A stretch of DNA of 64,000 nucleotides from assembly GCF_000633415.1 (NCBI RefSeq), contig NZ_AYMV01000015.1, positions 25,040-89,039 of the forward strand, in the 5' to 3' direction. Below, in pieces: positions 60,158 through 64,000 of this stretch. Position 1 is the stretch's first letter. The number at the start of each line of letters is the position of its first letter. A program made the translations under genes and the position numbers. The DNA is from Leucobacter sp. PH1c (GTDB taxonomy: Bacteria > Actinomycetota > Actinomycetes > Actinomycetales > Microbacteriaceae). The notes under the pieces were generated by a model, which did no database searches, had not been told where the DNA came from, and worked only from the letters and a program-made list of their open reading frames with translations.

Positions 60158-61924
60158 ATGACCCAGACCGACGCCTCCGCCGCATTCTTCGCCGCACGCG
60201 ATCAGCTGCTCGCCAGCGCGGGTGACCCCGCCCGCGCTCGCGCCGAGTTCAGCTGGCCCGATGTGGGCGACGCGTTCAACTGGGCGCACGACGTGTTCGA
60301 TGTGATCGCCGAGGGCAACGACACGACGGCGCTGTGGATCTCCGAGGAGGACGGCAGCGAGCTGAAGCTTTCGTTCGCGGAGCTGAAGCGCCGCTCGGAT
60401 CAGGTGGCCGGCTGGCTCCGCTCGATCGGGGCGCGCGCGGGCGACGTCGCCATGCTGATGCTCGGCAACCGCGTCGAGCTGTGGGAGATCATGCTCGCCG
60501 CGATGAAGATCGGCGTCGTGATCCTGCCCACCTCGGTCGTGCTCGGCTCGCACGAACTCGTCGACCGCGTCGAGCGCGCGCGTGTGCGCTGGGTGTTCGC
60601 CGCCCCGGAGGACGCCGTGAAGTTCACGGAGGTGCCTGGCTCGTACCGCGGCGTCGGCGTCGGGCTCGCGGCCGGGACAAAGGATCAGCGCGCCGCGCTC
60701 TGGGAGTGGGCGCACTACGAGGAATCGCGCTCGGCCGGCGCCGGTGCGGTGCCGAAGACGACGCGCAGCACCGATCCCGCGCTCATCTACTTCACCTCGG
60801 GCACCACGAGCCTCCCGAAGATCGTGGTGCACTCGCACACGAGCTACCCGCTCGGCCACCTGACGACGATGTCGTGGCTCGGCGTGCGCCCGGGCGACAC
60901 GCACCTCGTGATCAGCGCCCCCGGCTGGGGGAAGCACGCTTGGTCGAGCTTCTTCGGGCCCTGGCACGTGGGCGCCACGATCTTCGTCGCGAACTACGCG
61001 CGCTTCGACGCCGAGTTCCTCGTCTCCGAGCTCGACCGCGTGGGCGTGCACACCTTCTGCGCCCCGCCCACCGTGTGGCGCATGCTGATCCAGCACCGCC
61101 TGGACCGGAAGCCGCACGCGCTCCGCGAGGTCGTGTCGGCGGGGGAGCCGCTGAACCCCGAGGTGATCGCCCGCATCTCGGAGTGGTGGGGGCTCGAGAT
61201 CCGCGACGGCTACGGCCAGACGGAGACGACCGCGCTTATCGCGAACATGCCCGGCGACCCGATCGTGCCGGGCGCGATGGGCCTGCCGCTGCCCGGCGTC
61301 GACGCCGTGCTCATTGACCCCGTGACGGGCGCCGAGGCGGAGGAGGGCGAGATCTGCCTGCGGATCGAGCCCGCCGATCCCGCGCGCGACGGGGATGCGC
61401 CTCGCCACGCTCCGATCAACCTCATGACGGAGTACCTCGGCAACGAGGCCGCGACCGCACGGGCGACCGAGCACGGCCTGTTCCACACGGGCGATGTGGC
61501 GCAGCGCGGCGAGGGCGGCGTGCTCACCTTCGTGGGGCGCACCGACGACGTGTTCAAGTCGAGCGACTTCAAAGTGTCGCCGTTCGAGGTGGAGAGCGCG
61601 CTGCTCGAGCACCCGCACGTGGCCGAGGCCGCCGTGGTCGGTGCTCCCGATGAGACACGCCTCAATGTGACGAAGGCGTACGTCGCGCTCGCCGCGGGCG
61701 TGCCCGAGTCCGAGGAGACGGCGCGCGAGATCCTCGCGCACGCCCGCGTGGCGCTGCCGCCCTACATGCGCGTGCGCCGGGTCGAGTTCTTCGAACTGCC
61801 GAAGACCACCTCCGGGAAGATCCGCCGCGTCGAGCTGCGGGAGCGCGAGCTGGCCGCGCACGCCGCGGGCGAGCGGCCCGCAGGTGAGTGGCGCGAGGAG
61901 GACTTCCCGGGTCTCAAGGGCTGA
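60158..61924 (+). CDS. AMP-forming acyl-CoA synthetase
   Basis: A 588-residue adenylate-forming enzyme. ATP-binding motif YFTSGTTSLPK, the A5 motif GYGQTETTAL, A8 HTGDVAQRGEGG with GRTDDVFKSSDFKVSPFEVE, and C-terminal catalytic lysine region PKTTSGKIRR are all present. Its length and N-terminal domain fit the medium-chain/acetyl-CoA synthetase-like group rather than MenE, which is shorter. Substrate specificity cannot be assigned. It lies next to menC/menB, but on its own promoter region: a possible leaderless start follows GAGAAT at 60145. No clear ribosome-binding site precedes the ATG. Confidence 0.92.
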   Translation: MTQTDASAAFFAARDQLLASAGDPARARAEFSWPDVGDAFNWAHDVFDVIAEGNDTTALWISEEDGSELKLSFAELKRRSDQVAGWLRSIGARAGDVAMLMLGNRVELWEIMLAAMKIGVVILPTSVVLGSHELVDRVERARVRWVFAAPEDAVKFTEVPGSYRGVGVGLAAGTKDQRAALWEWAHYEESRSAGAGAVPKTTRSTDPALIYFTSGTTSLPKIVVHSHTSYPLGHLTTMSWLGVRPGDTHLVISAPGWGKHAWSSFFGPWHVGATIFVANYARFDAEFLVSELDRVGVHTFCAPPTVWRMLIQHRLDRKPHALREVVSAGEPLNPEVIARISEWWGLEIRDGYGQTETTALIANMPGDPIVPGAMGLPLPGVDAVLIDPVTGAEAEEGEICLRIEPADPARDGDAPRHAPINLMTEYLGNEAATARATEHGLFHTGDVAQRGEGGVLTFVGRTDDVFKSSDFKVSPFEVESALLEHPHVAEAAVVGAPDETRLNVTKAYVALAAGVPESEETAREILAHARVALPPYMRVRRVEFFELPKTTSGKIRRVELRERELAAHAAGERPAGEWREEDFPGLKG

Positions 61925-61953
61925 GGCCGGATCGGGAGTCCGCGGGCGGCGTG

Positions 61954-62988
61954 CTAGGCCCGAGCGCGCGCGGGATCCGGCGCGGTGAGGAGCGCGTGGC
62001 AGCGGGTTACGCGCTCCCGCCACCAGGCGGTCCGCTCGGGGGACGCGGCGGCGCGGGCGAGCAGCTCAGGATCGAGGAGCGGCCGGCCCACGGGAATCGA
62101 CCCCTGCTCGGGCAGGATCGGCGTGCGTGTCACGTCGCCGCCGAGCAGGGCGACCGTGCCGAGCCCGCAGGCGCCGTCGAGGACGCCCTCCGGGAGCGCG
62201 GCCGCGAGCTGGGCGCCCATCGCGATTCCCGCTGAGGTGTCGAGCGCACTCGAGACGACGACGGGGAGACCGGCCTCCGCCACGATGCCGAGGGCGCGGC
62301 GCACGCCGCCGAGGGGCTGCGCCTTCACGATGATGAGATCGGCGGCCCCGGCGCGGGCGACCGCGAGGGGATCCTCCGCCTTCCGCACGCTCTCGTCCGC
62401 CGCGATGCGCACCGGCACCCCGGCCGCCGACAGCCGGGCGCGCACCTCCGCGAGCTCGGCGACGGAGACGCACGGCTGCTCGGCGTAGTCGAGGTTGAAC
62501 TGGGCGAGCGCGGTGAGTGCGGTCACGGCCTCGTCGACGCTCCAGCCGGTGTTCGCGTCGACGCGGACGCGGGCCTCGGGCCCCATCGCCTCCCGCACGG
62601 CCCGCACGCGCGCGAGGTCGTCGGCGAGGCTCTGGCCGCGCTCGGCCACCTTCACTTTCGCGGTGCGGCAGCCGGGGAAGCGCGCGAGGATCCCGGGCAC
62701 CTCCTCCGGTCGGACCGCCGGCACGGTGGCGTTCACTTCGACCCGCTCGCGAAGCGGTGCGGGCTGCGGCTGCCACCCGAAGTCGAGCGCCGCCGCGAGC
62801 CAGGCCGCGGCCTCGGCGTCGCCGTACTCCGTGAACGGCGAGAACTCGCTCGCGCCCTCCGGGGCGTCGAACACCGCGGCCTCGCGCACCGTGATCCCGC
62901 GGAACCGGGTGCGGGTGGGGATCGCGACCACGCGGAGGGCGTCGAGCACCTCGTCGAGGGCCGGGATCCCGCTGCGTGCGTCGCTCAT
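61954..62988 (-). CDS. menC: o-Succinylbenzoate synthase
   Basis: A 344-residue enolase-superfamily enzyme of menaquinone synthesis, dehydrating SHCHC to o-succinylbenzoate. Catalytic KxK is in AKVKVAERG, metal ligands in VRVDANTGW, DYAEQP and IAADES, and the second base lysine in IIVKAQPLGG. Order and length fit actinobacterial MenC. The ATG follows TACACT by 6 bases (leaderless-type). It is divergent from menB with 68 bp between starts, so the two pathway genes share a control region. Confidence 0.94.
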   Translation of the reverse strand: MSDARSGIPALDEVLDALRVVAIPTRTRFRGITVREAAVFDAPEGASEFSPFTEYGDAEAAAWLAAALDFGWQPQPAPLRERVEVNATVPAVRPEEVPGILARFPGCRTAKVKVAERGQSLADDLARVRAVREAMGPEARVRVDANTGWSVDEAVTALTALAQFNLDYAEQPCVSVAELAEVRARLSAAGVPVRIAADESVRKAEDPLAVARAGAADLIIVKAQPLGGVRRALGIVAEAGLPVVVSSALDTSAGIAMGAQLAAALPEGVLDGACGLGTVALLGGDVTRTPILPEQGSIPVGRPLLDPELLARAAASPERTAWWRERVTRCHALLTAPDPARARA

Positions 62989-63056
62989 GCTTCGAGTGTA
63001 CGGAGGGCCGCCCACGGCGGGTGCCCGGCGCGGCGCCCGCCGAATAGGCTGGGGGC

Positions 63057-63971
63057 ATGACGCAGCAGGTTTCCGAACTCTTCGACCCCGCCGAGTGGGA
63101 GCTCGCCCCCGGCGCGGCCGAGTACACCGACATCACCGCGCACCTGAGCCGGGACGGCCGCATCGCGCGCATCGCCTTCGATCGCCCGGAGGTGCGCAAC
63201 GCGTTCCGCCCGCACACGGTCGACGAGCTCTACGACGCGCTCGACCGCGTGCGGGTGAACCCCCGCGTGGGCGTCGTGCTGCTCACGGGCAACGGACCCT
63301 CCGAGCGCGACGGCGGGTGGGCGTTCTGCTCGGGCGGGGACCAGCGGATCCGCGGCCGCGACGGGTACAAGTACGCCGACTCGGAGACCGCGGTGGGCCC
63401 CGAGGAGCGCGCCCGCGCCGGGCGCCTGCACATCCTTGAGGTGCAGCGGCTCATCCGCTTCATGCCGAAGGTGGTCATCGCGCTCGTGCCCGGCTGGGCG
63501 GCGGGCGGCGGGCACTCGCTGAACGTGGTCTGCGACCTGACGATCGCGAGCCGGGAGCACGCGAAGTTCAAGCAGACGGACGCCGATGTGGGCTCCTTCG
63601 ACGCGGGCTACGGCAGCGCCTACTTCGCCCGGCAGGTGGGGCAGAAGTTCGCGCGCGAGATTTTCTTCCTCGCGGAGACCTACGACGCCGAGCGTGCGCG
63701 CGAGATCGGCGCCGTGAACGCGGTCGTGCCGCACGCCGAGCTCGAGACCACGGGCATCGCGTGGGCGCGCACGATCCTCGGGAAGTCGCCCACGGCGATC
63801 CGCATGCTGAAATACGCGATGAACGCCGTCGACGACGGGATCGTGGGCCAGCAGCTCTTCGCCGGTGAGACGACGCGCCTCGCGTACGGCACCGACGAGG
63901 CCGTGGAGGGCCGTGACTCGTTCCTCGAGAAGCGCGAGCCCGACTGGTCGCCCTTCCCGTACCACTTCTAG
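63057..63971 (+). CDS. menB: 1,4-Dihydroxy-2-naphthoyl-CoA synthase
   Basis: A 304-residue crotonase-fold enzyme that closes the second ring of the naphthoquinone. The MenB-specific loop CSGGDQRIRGRDGYKYAD, the oxyanion region PGWAAGGGHSLNVVCDLTIA and SFDAGYGSAYFARQVGQK (bicarbonate-independent Asp-containing region) are present, and the C-terminus EPDWSPFPYHF matches MenB. The ATG follows TAGGCT by 6 bases (leaderless-type). It is the last complete gene in the window. Confidence 0.96.
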   Translation: MTQQVSELFDPAEWELAPGAAEYTDITAHLSRDGRIARIAFDRPEVRNAFRPHTVDELYDALDRVRVNPRVGVVLLTGNGPSERDGGWAFCSGGDQRIRGRDGYKYADSETAVGPEERARAGRLHILEVQRLIRFMPKVVIALVPGWAAGGGHSLNVVCDLTIASREHAKFKQTDADVGSFDAGYGSAYFARQVGQKFAREIFFLAETYDAERAREIGAVNAVVPHAELETTGIAWARTILGKSPTAIRMLKYAMNAVDDGIVGQQLFAGETTRLAYGTDEAVEGRDSFLEKREPDWSPFPYHF

Positions 63972-64000
63972 GGGCCGGGACGCACGTGGGGCCGCGCCGA

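Noticed and set aside
60158..61924. MenE (o-succinylbenzoyl-CoA ligase) because menC/menB adjoin
   Set aside because: At 588 residues with an acetyl/medium-chain-type N-terminal domain it is too long and differs from MenE; general acyl-CoA synthetase is safer.

Overview
The window is very GC-rich and densely coded on both strands, with Shine-Dalgarno starts mixed with starts that sit only 6-7 bases after a TANNNT -10 box. Gene content (class C sortase with LPLTG pilins, MurG of the microbacterial type, an LCP protein, MenB/MenC, a zinc-finger-bearing ECF sigma factor, a DtxR/IdeR-like iron box, MgtC behind an M-box) points to a Gram-positive actinobacterium. The protein sequences look most like Microbacteriaceae, possibly Leucobacter. 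That placement is my recollection of the families, not a search. I see no insertion sequence, prophage, CRISPR array or origin.

Layout. 1-5465: end of a rhomboid-like membrane protein, a zinc alcohol dehydrogenase, and a divergent peptidoglycan-precursor group (MurG-like; alanine racemase plus D-Ala-D-Ala ligase). 5446-17754: a peptide-use locus. A seven-gene leftward operon (S51 cyanophycinase-like peptidase, peptide-binding lipoprotein, two permeases, double ATPase, two YtcJ-like amidohydrolases) is divergent from an M20 peptidase and an RpiR regulator, with paired operator-like repeats between them. 17813-24913: TrpRS, two exonuclease III paralogues, a 904-residue LuxR regulator and an LCP ligase, followed by tRNA-Ser(GCT).

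25441-33521: a sortase-pilus locus: class C sortase, major pilin with LPLTG, VWA tip pilin with LPLTG, and an unusual single protein that fuses an ECF sigma factor to an anti-sigma zinc finger, hydrophobic segments and a beta-rich C-terminal domain. The sortase and pilin genes share an ECF-like promoter element (TCAGA-N18-TCTGA). A glycosyltransferase and a small membrane protein lie next to it on the other strand. This is my best candidate for a poorly described system.

35451-42458: TetR regulator, FAD oxidoreductase, M-box riboswitch with mgtC, MMPL transporter, and a duplicated AraC regulator. 42546-47409: a siderophore uptake operon (lipoprotein, two FecCD permeases, ATPase, siderophore-interacting flavoprotein) behind an iron box. 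47450-53934: a P-loop LuxR regulator divergent from a surface protein carrying about 130 copies of the tetrapeptide DPG(T/A). 54038-58499: DUF5819 and HTTM membrane pair, then an RsbQ-like hydrolase translationally coupled to a PAS-GAF-GGDEF protein. 58630-63971: DoxX, tRNA-Arg(ACG), apt, an acyl-CoA synthetase, and divergent menC and menB.
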